Positions 37,607 through 46,365 are shown, counted from the first letter of the stretch. The stretch is 64,000 nt of DNA from Mycobacterium colombiense CECT 3035 (GCF_002105755.1 NZ_CP020821.1:4960001-5024000); one strand, 5' to 3'. Numbers and translations are program-made. Notes: generated by a model from the letters alone, not told the origin.

Positions 37607-39127
37607 CTAATCCATTGTGGGAATGACGAATTCGGCGCCATCCTTGATGCCGGACGGCCAGCGGGACGTCACGGTCTTGGTCTTGGTGTAGAAGATGATC
37701 GACGAGGGGCCGTGCTGGTTGAGATCGCCGAACCCGGAACGCTTCCAGCCGCCGAAGGTGTGGTAGGCCACCGGCACCGGGATCGGCACGTTGACGCCGA
37801 CCATGCCGACCTGCACGCGGGAGACGAAGTCGCGGGCCGCGTCGCCGTCGCGGGTGAAAATCGCCACGCCGTTACCGTATTCGTGCTCCGACGGCAGCCG
37901 CAGGGCCTCCTCATAATCATGCGCGCGCACGATGCACAACACGGGCCCGAAGATCTCGTCGGTGTAGATCGACATGTCCGGGGTGACGTGGTCGAACAGG
38001 GTGGGGCCGATGAAGAAGCCGCCCTCGAGGTTGGCGTCGCCGAAAGTCAGGTCGTCACTGGAACGTTCGCGGCCGTCGATGACCAACTCGGCTCCCGCGT
38101 CGACGCCCTGGGCGATGTAGTCGCGCACCCGCGCCACGGCGGCCTCGGTCACCAGCGGGCCGTAGTCGGCCTTGGGGTCCAGGCTGTGGCCGACGCGCAG
38201 GTTGTTGATCCGCTCGATGAGCCGGGCGCGCAGCCGGTCGGCCGTCTTGTCGCCGACCGGGACTGCCACGCTGATCGCCATGCAGCGCTCGCCGGCGCTG
38301 CCGTATCCGGCGCCGATCAGCGCGTCGACGGCCTGGTCCAGGTCGGCGTCGGGCATCACGATCATGTGGTTCTTGGCGCCGCCGAAGCACTGCGAGCGCT
38401 TGCCGGTGGCCGCGGCCCCGGCGTAGATGTACTGGGCGATGTCAGAGCTGCCGACGAACCCGACCGCCTGGATGTCGGGGTGGTTCAGGATCGTGTCGAC
38501 GGCCTCCTTGTCGCCGTGCACGACCTGGAACACGCCGGGCGGCAGGCCCGCCTCTACGAACAGTTCGGCCAGCCGCACCGGGACCGACGGGTCACGCTCG
38601 CTGGGCTTGAGCACGAACGCGTTGCCGCAGGCCAGCGCCGGGCCGGCCTTCCACAGCGGGATCATCGCCGGGAAGTTGAACGGGGTGATGCCGGCGACCA
38701 CACCCAGCGGCTGGCGCAGCGAATAGACGTCGATGCCCGGTCCGGCGCCCTCGCTGTACTCACCCTTGAGCAGGTGGGGGATGCCGATGCAGAACTCGAT
38801 GACCTCGATGCCGCGCTGGATGTCGCCCTTGGCGTCGGGCAGCGTCTTGCCGTGCTCGCGGGACAGCAGCTCGGCGAGTTCGTCGATGTGCTTGTTGACC
38901 AGCTCGATGAAGCGCATCATCACCCGCGCGCGCCGTTGTGGATTTGTTGCGGCCCAACCCTTTTGGGCCTCGACGGCGGATGCCACCGCGGCATCGATGT
39001 CGGCCTGGCCGGCCATCGGCACCGTCGCCTGAACAGCCCCGGTGCTGGGGTCGAAGACGTCAGCGCTGCGGGCGGACTGGCCGGCGGTGCGCTGCCCATC
39101 GATGAAGTGGGGAATCTGTGTGGTCAT
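37607..39127 (-). CDS. mmsA: Methylmalonate-semialdehyde dehydrogenase (CoA-acylating)
   Basis: The 506-residue aldehyde dehydrogenase converts methylmalonate semialdehyde to propionyl-CoA. Signature pieces are ITPFNFPAMIPLWKAGPALA, the substrate-nucleotide glycine loop GFVGSS, the catalytic Cys in GYGSAGERCMAISVA and EIFGPVLCIV. It is the first gene of the operon and its promoter region carries a GATAC-type palindrome like the tetR operator. Confidence 0.95.
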   Translation of the reverse strand: MTTQIPHFIDGQRTAGQSARSADVFDPSTGAVQATVPMAGQADIDAAVASAVEAQKGWAATNPQRRARVMMRFIELVNKHIDELAELLSREHGKTLPDAKGDIQRGIEVIEFCIGIPHLLKGEYSEGAGPGIDVYSLRQPLGVVAGITPFNFPAMIPLWKAGPALACGNAFVLKPSERDPSVPVRLAELFVEAGLPPGVFQVVHGDKEAVDTILNHPDIQAVGFVGSSDIAQYIYAGAAATGKRSQCFGGAKNHMIVMPDADLDQAVDALIGAGYGSAGERCMAISVAVPVGDKTADRLRARLIERINNLRVGHSLDPKADYGPLVTEAAVARVRDYIAQGVDAGAELVIDGRERSSDDLTFGDANLEGGFFIGPTLFDHVTPDMSIYTDEIFGPVLCIVRAHDYEEALRLPSEHEYGNGVAIFTRDGDAARDFVSRVQVGMVGVNVPIPVPVAYHTFGGWKRSGFGDLNQHGPSSIIFYTKTKTVTSRWPSGIKDGAEFVIPTMD

Positions 39128-39159
39128 GGGGCCCTCGAGTGTGGTTGACGGGCGTAAGC

Positions 39160-39175
39160 GGATACTTGCATATCC
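39160..39175. promoter_or_regulatory. Candidate TetR operator upstream of mmsA
   Basis: GGATACTTGCATATCC has 5-bp arms (GGATA/TATCC). It resembles the palindrome at the tetR/hydrolase start (GATACATTCATGTATC), sharing GATAC-N-T-N-CAT, so the same regulator may bind both. Confidence 0.35.
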
Positions 39176-39177
39176 TA

Positions 39178-39184
39178 GTAACCC
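39178..39184 (+). promoter_or_regulatory. GTAACCC box upstream of the flavoprotein gene
   Basis: GTAACCCGGTTCGA here shares GTAACCCG-NN-TCGA with the box before the sigma factor gene. It may be an ECF -35 element 45 bp from the ATG. Confidence 0.3.
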
Positions 39185-39228
39185 GGTTCGACCCTTGGCA
39201 AGGCGGGAGCGGGCTAGCCTGACAGCTG

Positions 39229-40644
39229 ATGCACACCATCGAGGCCGACTACCTGGTGGTCGGGGCGGGCGCCATGGGCATGGCGTTCGTCGACACGCTG
39301 GTCTCCGAGACGGAGGCCCGCGTGGTCGTGGTGGATCGCTACCACGCGCCCGGCGGGCACTGGACCATGGCCTATCCGTTCGTGCGGCTGCATCAGCCCT
39401 CGGCGTTCTATGGTGTCAACTCGGCACGGCTGGGCGGCGACACCGTCGACCAAGTCGGTTGGAACCGTGGCCTTTACGAGCTGGCGACCGCCGGCGAGAT
39501 CTGCGCGTACTACGACCACATCATGCACCGGGAGTGGTTGCCGACCGGCCGGGTCGATTACTTCCCCATGAGCGAATACCTCGGTGACGGCCGGTTTCGC
39601 ACGCTGGCCGGCGTCGACCACTCCGTCCGCGTGACGCGGCGCGTCATCGACGCCACCTACATGCGGGTCACCGTCCCGGCCATGCGGCGCCCGCCGTACG
39701 CCATCGCCGCCGGCGTCGACTGCGTTCCGCCCAACGACCTGCCCCGGCGCACCGCACACCAGCGTTACGTGATCGCCGGGGCCGGCAAGACCGGCATCGA
39801 CACCTGCCTGTGGCTGCTGAGTCACGGTGTCGAGCCGGACCGGCTGACCTGGATCATGCCCCGCGACTCCTGGCTGCTGGACCGCGAGACGATGCAGCCC
39901 GGGGCGTTGTTCGCCGACAAGCTCAAGGCGAGCTTCACCGCGCAGCTGCGTGCGATCAACGAAGCGGACTCGGTGCCGGATCTGTTCGCGCGTCTCGAGG
40001 AGGCCGGCGTGCTGTTGCGGATCGACCGCGCGGTCCGGCCCACCATGTACCGCTGCGCGACGGTCACCCGGCTCGAACTCGAGCAGTTGCGGCGCATCAC
40101 CGACGTGCTGCGGATGGGCCACCTGCTGGCCATCGAGCCGGGCAGGATGGTCCTGGACGGCGGCACCGTCGCGCTCCGCGGTGGCGAGCTGTTCATCGAC
40201 TGCACCGCGGACGGCGCCGAAAAGCGGCCAGCCACAGCAATTTTCGATCCCGGGCGGATCACCCTGCAGAGCGTGCGCGGGTGCCAGCAGATCTTCAGCG
40301 CCGCGCTGATCGCCCACGTCGAAGCTGCCTACCGGGACGACGCCGCCCGCAACGAGCTGTGCGTGCCCCTGCCGCATCCGGACACCGACGTCGACTGGAT
40401 GCGGCTGGCGCTGGCCGACTACAGCAATCAGCTGCGCTGGTTCGACGACCCGGAGTTGATGTCCTGGCTGTCCGCGGCCCGCCTGGACCTGTTCGGCCAT
40501 CTGATCGGCCACCTGCTCCCGTCCGCGTCGGCGAAGCCGCGGGTGCGGGAACGGATTCTGGGCATCGCCAAGTCCGTCTTCACCGCCACCGCCACCAAGC
40601 TCGACCGGCTGATGGCCGCCGAAGCCGCACTCGCGGTGCCCTGA
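39229..40644 (+). CDS. NAD(P)/FAD-binding oxidoreductase
   Basis: The 471-residue protein starts with an FAD dinucleotide fold (YLVVGAGAMGMAFVDTL) followed by an HxPGGHW-like segment (YHAPGGHWTMAYPFVRLHQP). It has a second Rossmann motif near residue 182 (RYVIAGAGKTGIDTCLWL) that suggests NAD(P)H use, as in flavin monooxygenases. The substrate is unknown. A TAGCCT (39215-39220) lies 8 nt before the ATG. It sits just upstream of the sigma/Rieske operon. Confidence 0.78.
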   Translation: MHTIEADYLVVGAGAMGMAFVDTLVSETEARVVVVDRYHAPGGHWTMAYPFVRLHQPSAFYGVNSARLGGDTVDQVGWNRGLYELATAGEICAYYDHIMHREWLPTGRVDYFPMSEYLGDGRFRTLAGVDHSVRVTRRVIDATYMRVTVPAMRRPPYAIAAGVDCVPPNDLPRRTAHQRYVIAGAGKTGIDTCLWLLSHGVEPDRLTWIMPRDSWLLDRETMQPGALFADKLKASFTAQLRAINEADSVPDLFARLEEAGVLLRIDRAVRPTMYRCATVTRLELEQLRRITDVLRMGHLLAIEPGRMVLDGGTVALRGGELFIDCTADGAEKRPATAIFDPGRITLQSVRGCQQIFSAALIAHVEAAYRDDAARNELCVPLPHPDTDVDWMRLALADYSNQLRWFDDPELMSWLSAARLDLFGHLIGHLLPSASAKPRVRERILGIAKSVFTATATKLDRLMAAEAALAVP

Positions 40645-40656
40645 CCCGTGTAACCC
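40641..40656 (+). promoter_or_regulatory. GTAACCC promoter block before the sigma factor gene
   Basis: CTGACCCGTGTAACCC matches 15 of 16 bases of the block at 41930-41945. It looks like an ECF -35 element. The -10 cannot be fixed; CGGG around 40671 is a candidate. Confidence 0.45.
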
Positions 40657-40686
40657 GAGTCGATATTCATCGGGTGAAGGAGGCAT

Positions 40687-41229
40687 GTGGCGGCAAACGA
40701 ACCCGTCGGCCCGCGACCCCTGCGCGCGGTGCCCGACGACGACGGCGGCTACCCGAACTGGGAGGCCGTGTACTCCGACAACGTGACCTGGGTGTACCGC
40801 ACGTTGTTCGCGCGCGTCGGCAACCAAACCGACGCCGAAGACCTCACGGCCGAGGTGTTCCTCGCCGCGCTGCGGCCGCTGCGGCTGACCGCGACCGTCG
40901 CCGAGGTCCGGGCCTACCTGCGGGCGACGGCCAGGACGGTGCTGGCCGCGCACTGGCGCGAGACGCTGGGCCGGGAGATAACCTCGATCGAGGACATCGA
41001 ACAACCAGCCGAGAGCCAGGACGCGATCAGCACCGCGCCGCAGCGCGTTGCCCGGGTTCTGGACAACCTGCCGGACCGGTACCGCCAGATTCTGGAATCG
41101 CGCTTCCTGCAGGGCAATTCGATCAAGGAGTCAGCCGCGGAACTCGGGATCAGCGTGGCCAATGCCAAAGTGCTGCAGCACCGCGCCCTGCGGCTGGCCG
41201 CACAGGTCAACGATGGGGGCCGGCCATGA
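40687..41229 (+). CDS. ECF-type sigma factor
   Basis: The 180-residue protein has sigma region 2 (SDNVTWVYRTLFARVGNQTD, DAEDLTAEVFLAALRPL) and region 4 (LPDRYRQILESRFLQGNSIK, SAAELGISVANAKVLQHRAL). I do not match it to a named mycobacterial sigma factor. The GTG at 40687 follows GAAGGAGG. The next gene overlaps its stop codon and stands where an anti-sigma factor normally lies. The shared upstream motif suggests it transcribes its own operon. Confidence 0.87.
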   Translation: MAANEPVGPRPLRAVPDDDGGYPNWEAVYSDNVTWVYRTLFARVGNQTDAEDLTAEVFLAALRPLRLTATVAEVRAYLRATARTVLAAHWRETLGREITSIEDIEQPAESQDAISTAPQRVARVLDNLPDRYRQILESRFLQGNSIKESAAELGISVANAKVLQHRALRLAAQVNDGGRP

Positions 41230-41933
41230 ACGCGCGAGGGCTGCGACGTTACGTCGACGATCTGTTGCGGGGCCGGCGGCCCAGGCCGTTTGCGCCCAAC
41301 GACTTCGAGGCCGCGCAACTGCGCACGGCGATCGAGCTGCGCGCCGCCCGCGAGGACGGTGACTCCCCGCGCCAGGAATTCGTCACCGACCTGCGCCGGC
41401 GTATCGCCGAGCAGATGTCCGGCGCGCCAACCCAACCGCCGCAGGTGCGCGGCAGCACGCGCCGCCAGGTCATCGTCGGCACGTCGGCGGCCGCCACCGC
41501 CGCGGTCGCCGCGGTGTCCGTCGATCGCGCGCTGATCGCGGGGCAAACGGGCGAGGGCCGCACCCCCGAGGTCGCCGCCGGGCAGCTCACCCCCAGCGAG
41601 GGGAGCTGGCAGCGCGTCGCGGCCGGCTCGGAGGTGCCCGACGGTGCCACGCGCGCCTTCGACCTCGGCTCGGTGACCGGATTCGTCCGCCGGGTCGGCG
41701 GCCAGGTCCAGGCGATCTCCGGGGTGTGCACCCATCAGGGCTGCAAGCTGTGGTTCGACGCGCCCGACGACACGCTGCGCTGCCCCTGCCACACCACGTC
41801 GTTCTCGCCCAGCGGGCAAGTGCTCACCCACCAGTTGCCGATCGCGCCGAAGCCTTTGCCCGCGTTGATGGTTCGTGAGGTCAACGGGGTCATCGAGGTA
41901 TTCGCCCCGCCGCACACCGAGCGGCCGGCCTGA
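41226..41933 (+). CDS. Rieske [2Fe-2S] protein with cytosolic N-terminal domain; possible anti-sigma
   Basis: The 235-residue protein has a charged N-terminal ~75 residues (RRYVDDLLRGRRPRPF, FVTDLRRRIAEQM), then a twin-Arg/hydrophobic segment (TRRQVIVGTSAAATAAVAAV) and a Rieske domain with CTHQGC and CPCH. Cys/His pairs for the cluster and the two disulfide cysteines are present. By topology the cluster would lie outside the membrane. The ATGA overlap with the sigma gene and the cytosolic head make a redox-sensing anti-sigma role plausible, but this is inference. Confidence 0.82.
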   Translation: MNARGLRRYVDDLLRGRRPRPFAPNDFEAAQLRTAIELRAAREDGDSPRQEFVTDLRRRIAEQMSGAPTQPPQVRGSTRRQVIVGTSAAATAAVAAVSVDRALIAGQTGEGRTPEVAAGQLTPSEGSWQRVAAGSEVPDGATRAFDLGSVTGFVRRVGGQVQAISGVCTHQGCKLWFDAPDDTLRCPCHTTSFSPSGQVLTHQLPIAPKPLPALMVREVNGVIEVFAPPHTERPA

Positions 41934-41945
41934 GCCGTGTAACCC
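41930..41945 (+). promoter_or_regulatory. GTAACCC promoter block before the cupredoxin gene
   Basis: CTGAGCCGTGTAACCC is identical to 40641-40656 except for one base. It lies 18 bp before the first cupredoxin ATG. Confidence 0.45.
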
Positions 41946-41963
41946 ACCGCCCTATCTCTGGGC

Positions 41964-42362
41964 ATGGATATCCGCATGCATCGAAGGCGTTCGGCGGCCA
42001 TGGCGGCCGCAGGCGTGCTGCTGTTGGCCGGTTGCTCCCAGTCCCGGCCGGTTGCGACCACCGCCGCGCCCAGCACCGGAACGTCGATCACCGCGCCGGC
42101 GGCTCCGGTGCGCGGCGACCAGGTCACCATCGACGGCTTCGCGTTCGCGCCGGTGACACTGACCGTGCCCGCGGGGACCACCGTCACGTGGACCAACCGC
42201 GACGAGGAACCCCATACGGTGGCCGCCAGCGACGGTTCGTTTCATTCACCGGGGATGGGAACCGGGGCCACCTTCACCCATACCTTCCCCACCGCAGGGA
42301 CTTTCGACTACGTCTGCTCGATCCACCCGATGATGCGCGGCACCGTGGTGGTGACGGGGTGA
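41964..42362 (+). CDS. Cupredoxin (pseudoazurin/plastocyanin-like) lipoprotein
   Basis: The 132-residue protein has a lipoprotein signal with lipobox LLAGC (Cys24) and a cupredoxin domain with type-1 copper ligands His84 (EEPHTV), Cys118, His121 and Met124 (CSIHPMM), the pseudoazurin spacing. It should shuttle electrons at the outer face of the membrane. An ATG at 41976 would give a shorter, more usual signal and would fit better with the upstream promoter block. Confidence 0.88.
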   Translation: MDIRMHRRRSAAMAAAGVLLLAGCSQSRPVATTAAPSTGTSITAPAAPVRGDQVTIDGFAFAPVTLTVPAGTTVTWTNRDEEPHTVAASDGSFHSPGMGTGATFTHTFPTAGTFDYVCSIHPMMRGTVVVTG

Positions 42363-42406
42363 GCGCCGACGACGATGCAGCGCGAAGCGATGAGGAGGAG
42401 CGGCGG

Positions 42407-43339
42407 ATGGCCACCGCCCAGCAAAGCGGCATGACCCGCCGCCAGCTGATCCGGCACGGGGCCTGGTTCGGGGCGGCGGTCGGATTCGCCGTGACCGGTG
42501 GCGAGGTCATCTCGCACGTGGCGGGCCAGGCGAAGGCGCAGCACGCGGCGGGCCGGCCCGCCCTGCGGTTCGCCCAGATCAGCGACAGCCATATCGGTTT
42601 CACCGGGGCGCCCAACCCGGACGTCGCCGGTACGTTCGGCCACGCGATCGAGCAGGTCAACAACCTCGGATACACACCGGATTTCGTCATCCACACCGGT
42701 GACCTCACCCACCTGTCCAGCCCGGAGCAGTTCGACCAGGTGAAGCAGATGATGACGGGCCTCAAGACGCCGCACGTGTTCACCGTGCCGGGGGAGCACG
42801 ACTCGGTCGACGATGCGGGCCAGAAGTACCGAAACGCGTTCGGCGCCAGCTCCGTTGGCGACGGGTGGTACAGCCTCGACATCGCCGGCGTGCACCTGAT
42901 CGCGTTGGTCAACACGCTGAATCTGCGCAAGCTCGGGCATCTGGGTGCCGATCAGCTGGAGTTCGTCAAGAAGGACGTCGCGCGTCTTTCCAGCGATACC
43001 CCCATCATCGTCTTCAGCCACATCCCGCTGTTCGCGATGTACCCGCAATGGGGCTGGGGCACCGACGATGCCACCCAGGCGCTGAGCTACCTGCGGCGCT
43101 TCTCCTCGGTCACCTGCCTCAACGGCCATGTCCACCAACTGTTCTCCAAGACGGAGGGCAACGTCGCGTTCTACAGCGGCACCACCACCGCGTACCCGCT
43201 GCCGCGACCGGGTGATGGGCCCGCGCCCAAGCCGGTCACCCTGCCGGCCGGCAAGCTGCGCGACGCGCTGGGCATCCGCGAGGTCAGCTACACCAGGGGA
43301 GAGGTCGCGCTGGCCTTGAAGGAGACTGCACTGCAATGA
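42407..43339 (+). CDS. Exported metallophosphoesterase (Tat-type signal)
   Basis: The 310-residue calcineurin-like phosphoesterase has the metal motifs DSHIGF, TGDLTH, FSHIPLF and LNGHVHQ. The GNHD block reads PGEHD, so the usual Asn is Glu. The N-terminus has TRRQLIRHGAWFG followed by a hydrophobic stretch, a Tat-like signal. I chose the ATG at 42407 after GAGGAGGAG; a GTG at 42359 overlapping the cupredoxin stop would add 16 acidic residues. The substrate is unknown. Confidence 0.85.
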   Translation: MATAQQSGMTRRQLIRHGAWFGAAVGFAVTGGEVISHVAGQAKAQHAAGRPALRFAQISDSHIGFTGAPNPDVAGTFGHAIEQVNNLGYTPDFVIHTGDLTHLSSPEQFDQVKQMMTGLKTPHVFTVPGEHDSVDDAGQKYRNAFGASSVGDGWYSLDIAGVHLIALVNTLNLRKLGHLGADQLEFVKKDVARLSSDTPIIVFSHIPLFAMYPQWGWGTDDATQALSYLRRFSSVTCLNGHVHQLFSKTEGNVAFYSGTTTAYPLPRPGDGPAPKPVTLPAGKLRDALGIREVSYTRGEVALALKETALQ

Positions 43340-43728
43340 CTTTGACGAGTATCGTGATCCGCCTCGGCCTGGCCGCGTCGTTGATCGTCAGCGCCGCCGG
43401 CCACGCCTACCTCTATGTGCACGGCTACCAACATATTCCGGAGATCGGTACGGCGTTCATGGCCCAGGCCAGCCTTTCGTTCGCGATCGCGCTGCTGATC
43501 CTGGTGGGCGGCCCCGCCTGGCTGCGCTGGGCCGGTGCGGCGGTGGCGGCCGGCTCGCTGGTCGCGTTCGTCTTGTCGCGCACCGTCGGCCTGTTCGGCT
43601 TCTCCGAACGGGGCTGGGAGCCGGCACCGTACGCGGCCGTCACCGTCGCGGCCGAGCTGTTGACGGTGGTGCTGTGGGGGCTGGATGGAGGCCTTCGGCT
43701 TCGAGGGGCCCAGACCACCGTCGTTTGA
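43336..43728 (+). CDS. Small four-helix membrane protein
   Basis: The 130-residue protein has four hydrophobic helices (for example LGLAASLIVSAAGHAYLYVH and AQASLSFAIALLILVGG). It overlaps the phosphoesterase stop by 4 nt and ends the sigma-Rieske-cupredoxin operon. Its size and helix pattern are DoxX-like, but no definite family is recognised. Confidence 0.75.
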   Translation: MTLTSIVIRLGLAASLIVSAAGHAYLYVHGYQHIPEIGTAFMAQASLSFAIALLILVGGPAWLRWAGAAVAAGSLVAFVLSRTVGLFGFSERGWEPAPYAAVTVAAELLTVVLWGLDGGLRLRGAQTTVV

Positions 43729-43759
43729 GCCGGCGTTTGAGCGACGGGAGTGCTCGCGG

Positions 43760-44896
43760 CTAGGCGCCCGGGGCCTCCGGGGCGGGCTGGTCTGCGCGGG
43801 CGTCGGCCGTGCTGACGGGCCCGGGCTCGTCGGAGCTGGACGGGACGGGAGCCGACCACTTGATCCGCAGCCGGCGCTTGAGGGACATCGAGGGCTTCTC
43901 GATGAGGAACCAGCTCGCCGCGGCAAGCGGCAGGGTGGTCGCCACCGCGGCGACAAAGAACAGCACCGGGTGCAGGCGCGTCGCGAGCCCGCTGACCGCC
44001 AGCAATTGCTGCGCCGGGAAGGCGTAGATGTAGACGCCGTAGGACAGATCGGTGCGCAGCCTCAACCGTTCGCTCTTGAGCAGGGAGCCCGACACCACGA
44101 CGGCGTAGGCCAGCGGGAGCGCCCCGACCACCCGGTAATCGGGCAGCAGCAACCCGGCCGCCACGACGATGACGATGCAGACCGCGACCAGCGACCATCG
44201 GGCCGGGATGGCGTCCCGCCACTGATACATGACGGCGCCGGCCGAAAACATGATGGCCGAGCGCACCGCGAGCTGCGGGATGGTCCATACCCCGGGGAAC
44301 GTCAGGGGCGGCACCGCCAACGCCGCCAGTGTTGCCAGTACCAGGATCGCGGGGGATATCCAGCGCCGATTGCCGAGCCCGGCCACCCCGATGGCGGCAA
44401 CGAAGAGGTAGCACAGCAGTTCCCACACCAGCGACCACATGGAACCGTTCCAGGCGGGTCCCCCCGGCACCCCGTGCAGCGTGCCGTCGATGCTGGGCTG
44501 CAGGTAGGCGATCGCACTGTTTTTCACGACGTACTCGAGCGGAGCGATGGAGCCGAGCAGCTTGGTGGCCGAACCGCCCTGGATCGCCAGACTGAGCGGG
44601 GCGAAGACGAACGCGGTCACGATCAGGCAGATGTAGAAACCGGGCAGGATGCGCAGTGCGCGGGCGGTGAGATAGTCACGCAGTCGCGGGTCGGTGAGCC
44701 AGCTCCGGGTGATGAGAAAGCCCGAGATCGCGAAGAATCCGTCGACACCGACCGAGAAGAAGAGCTGCAGGATCGGCTTGGGTGGCATGTGGCCGGTGAT
44801 GGGCCACGAGTGGAAGAGCATCACCTCGGCCGCCAGCGCCAACCGAAGTGCGTTGAGCGCGTTTCTTCGCGGGTCGAATACCTGCCCTAGTTTCAT
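43760..44896 (-). CDS. Acyltransferase 3 family membrane protein (copy 1)
   Basis: The 378-residue protein has about ten membrane helices with the acyltransferase-3 His in the first helix region (EVMLFHSWPITGH), the GVDGFFAISGFLIT block, and RALRILPGFYICLIVTAF. These enzymes O-acylate envelope carbohydrates or lipids. The last ~45 residues are a cytosolic Pro/Ser/Asp-rich tail. GGAGG precedes the ATG. It is a tandem paralogue of the next gene. Confidence 0.9.
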   Translation of the reverse strand: MKLGQVFDPRRNALNALRLALAAEVMLFHSWPITGHMPPKPILQLFFSVGVDGFFAISGFLITRSWLTDPRLRDYLTARALRILPGFYICLIVTAFVFAPLSLAIQGGSATKLLGSIAPLEYVVKNSAIAYLQPSIDGTLHGVPGGPAWNGSMWSLVWELLCYLFVAAIGVAGLGNRRWISPAILVLATLAALAVPPLTFPGVWTIPQLAVRSAIMFSAGAVMYQWRDAIPARWSLVAVCIVIVVAAGLLLPDYRVVGALPLAYAVVVSGSLLKSERLRLRTDLSYGVYIYAFPAQQLLAVSGLATRLHPVLFFVAAVATTLPLAAASWFLIEKPSMSLKRRLRIKWSAPVPSSSDEPGPVSTADARADQPAPEAPGA

Positions 44897-44984
44897 CCAG
44901 CCTCCGCCCCCTGCGCACCACTCATCGTCGGCGCCATCGTACGGGCCAAAAGCCGACGGGCGCTGACGCGGGCAGTGGCCTCGA

Positions 44985-46178
44985 TCAGGTCGCAGCCTCG
45001 CGATTCTTTGCCGGCAACGCCGCGTCTTGCGTCTTCACATCGTCGCGATCATGGGTAGGCGGCACCGGGGACTCCGGTGGCATCGCCATGGTCGCTTGCT
45101 CGCGAGAGCCGGCGGATCTCTGTTTCAGTCGCGCCTTGAGCGACCTCGCCGGCTTTTCGACCAGGAACCAGCTCGCCGCGGCCAGCGGCAGGGTGGCCAG
45201 CGCCACGGTCAGGCAGAACACGATCGGATTGAGGCTGAGCAGGCCGAGGACCGCCAGCAGCTGCTGGGTCGGATACGCGTAGATGTACATGCCGTAGGAC
45301 AGGTCCGTGCGCAACCTCAATCGCTTGTTGTGCAACAGGGACCCGGAGACGATGACGGCGTAGGCCAACGGCACCGCGGCGACCACCCGGTAGTCCGGCA
45401 ACTGGCCGGCCACCAGCACGATGACCACGCTCACCGCGACCAGCGACCAGCGGGCGGGAATCACGTCGCGCCACTGATACAGCAGCGCTCCGGCGGCGAA
45501 CATGATCGCCGCCCGGCAGGCCAGGAAGACGATGACGATGCCGACGTTGCCGGTCGGTTTGTTGAACACCTCGGGGAACGTGACGGGAGGCATCATGGAC
45601 GCCCCGATGGCGGCCGCCACCAATATCACCGGCGAGACCCACCTGCGGTTGGCCAGTCCGGCCACGCCGATGGCGGCGACGACCAGATAGCACATCACTT
45701 CCCAGAACAGTGACCACAGCGACGCGTTCCAGATGCCGGCGTTCGGGATGTCGAACGGGGTGCCGCCCACGTCGGGCTTGAGCCACAGGACCGCGATGTT
45801 CTTCAGGACGTACTCGAACGGGGCGAACGAGAACAGCAGCTTGGTCGGCGAACCGCCCTGGATCGCCACGCTGAGCGGGGCGAACACGAAGGCGGTCACG
45901 ATCATGCAGACGTAGAAGCCGGGCAGGATGCGCAGGGCCCGGGCGGCGAGGTAGGCGCGCAGCTTCGGGTTGCTCAGCCAACTCGCGGTGATGAGGAATC
46001 CCGAGATGGCGAAGAACCCGTCCACCCCGACGGACAGCAGGAGTTGCAGAACGGCCCGCAGCGAGGGCAGGTGGCCGTGAACCGGGTAGGTGTGCCAGAA
46101 GATGACCTCCGCCGCGAGCGCTAACCGCCATGCGTTCAGTGCGTTGCTTCGCGGATCGAAAACCTGCCCTAGCTTCAT
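44985..46178 (-). CDS. Acyltransferase 3 family membrane protein (copy 2)
   Basis: The 397-residue paralogue of the preceding protein starts with the same MKLGQVFDPR and has EVIFWHTYPVHGH, VGVDGFFAISGFLITASW and RALRILPGFYVCMIVTAF. The two copies are 88 bp apart and co-oriented, so they arose by tandem duplication. The nearby rmlB/rmlC genes (rhamnose donor) make a cell-envelope glycolipid substrate possible. Confidence 0.9.
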   Translation of the reverse strand: MKLGQVFDPRSNALNAWRLALAAEVIFWHTYPVHGHLPSLRAVLQLLLSVGVDGFFAISGFLITASWLSNPKLRAYLAARALRILPGFYVCMIVTAFVFAPLSVAIQGGSPTKLLFSFAPFEYVLKNIAVLWLKPDVGGTPFDIPNAGIWNASLWSLFWEVMCYLVVAAIGVAGLANRRWVSPVILVAAAIGASMMPPVTFPEVFNKPTGNVGIVIVFLACRAAIMFAAGALLYQWRDVIPARWSLVAVSVVIVLVAGQLPDYRVVAAVPLAYAVIVSGSLLHNKRLRLRTDLSYGMYIYAYPTQQLLAVLGLLSLNPIVFCLTVALATLPLAAASWFLVEKPARSLKARLKQRSAGSREQATMAMPPESPVPPTHDRDDVKTQDAALPAKNREAAT

Positions 46179-46365
46179 CGGCGTCCCCCGCCACCCGCAT
46201 CGGGCATCATCGGCATCATCATCGGCGCAATCTTAGCGCCCTCTAAGAGAGAAAAGGGCCGGTTCACGCTATCCGACGGATCGGGCGGCCGCAAACGCGA
46301 CGCTAATCGACGCGTGTCCAACAAGGGTCGAACGGCGTTGCGCGAGATGGCACATCGCCGCGCCG

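Noticed and set aside
46200..46250. Short CATCATCGG repeats upstream of the second acyltransferase
   Set aside because: Too short and irregular to be a defined repeat or CRISPR.
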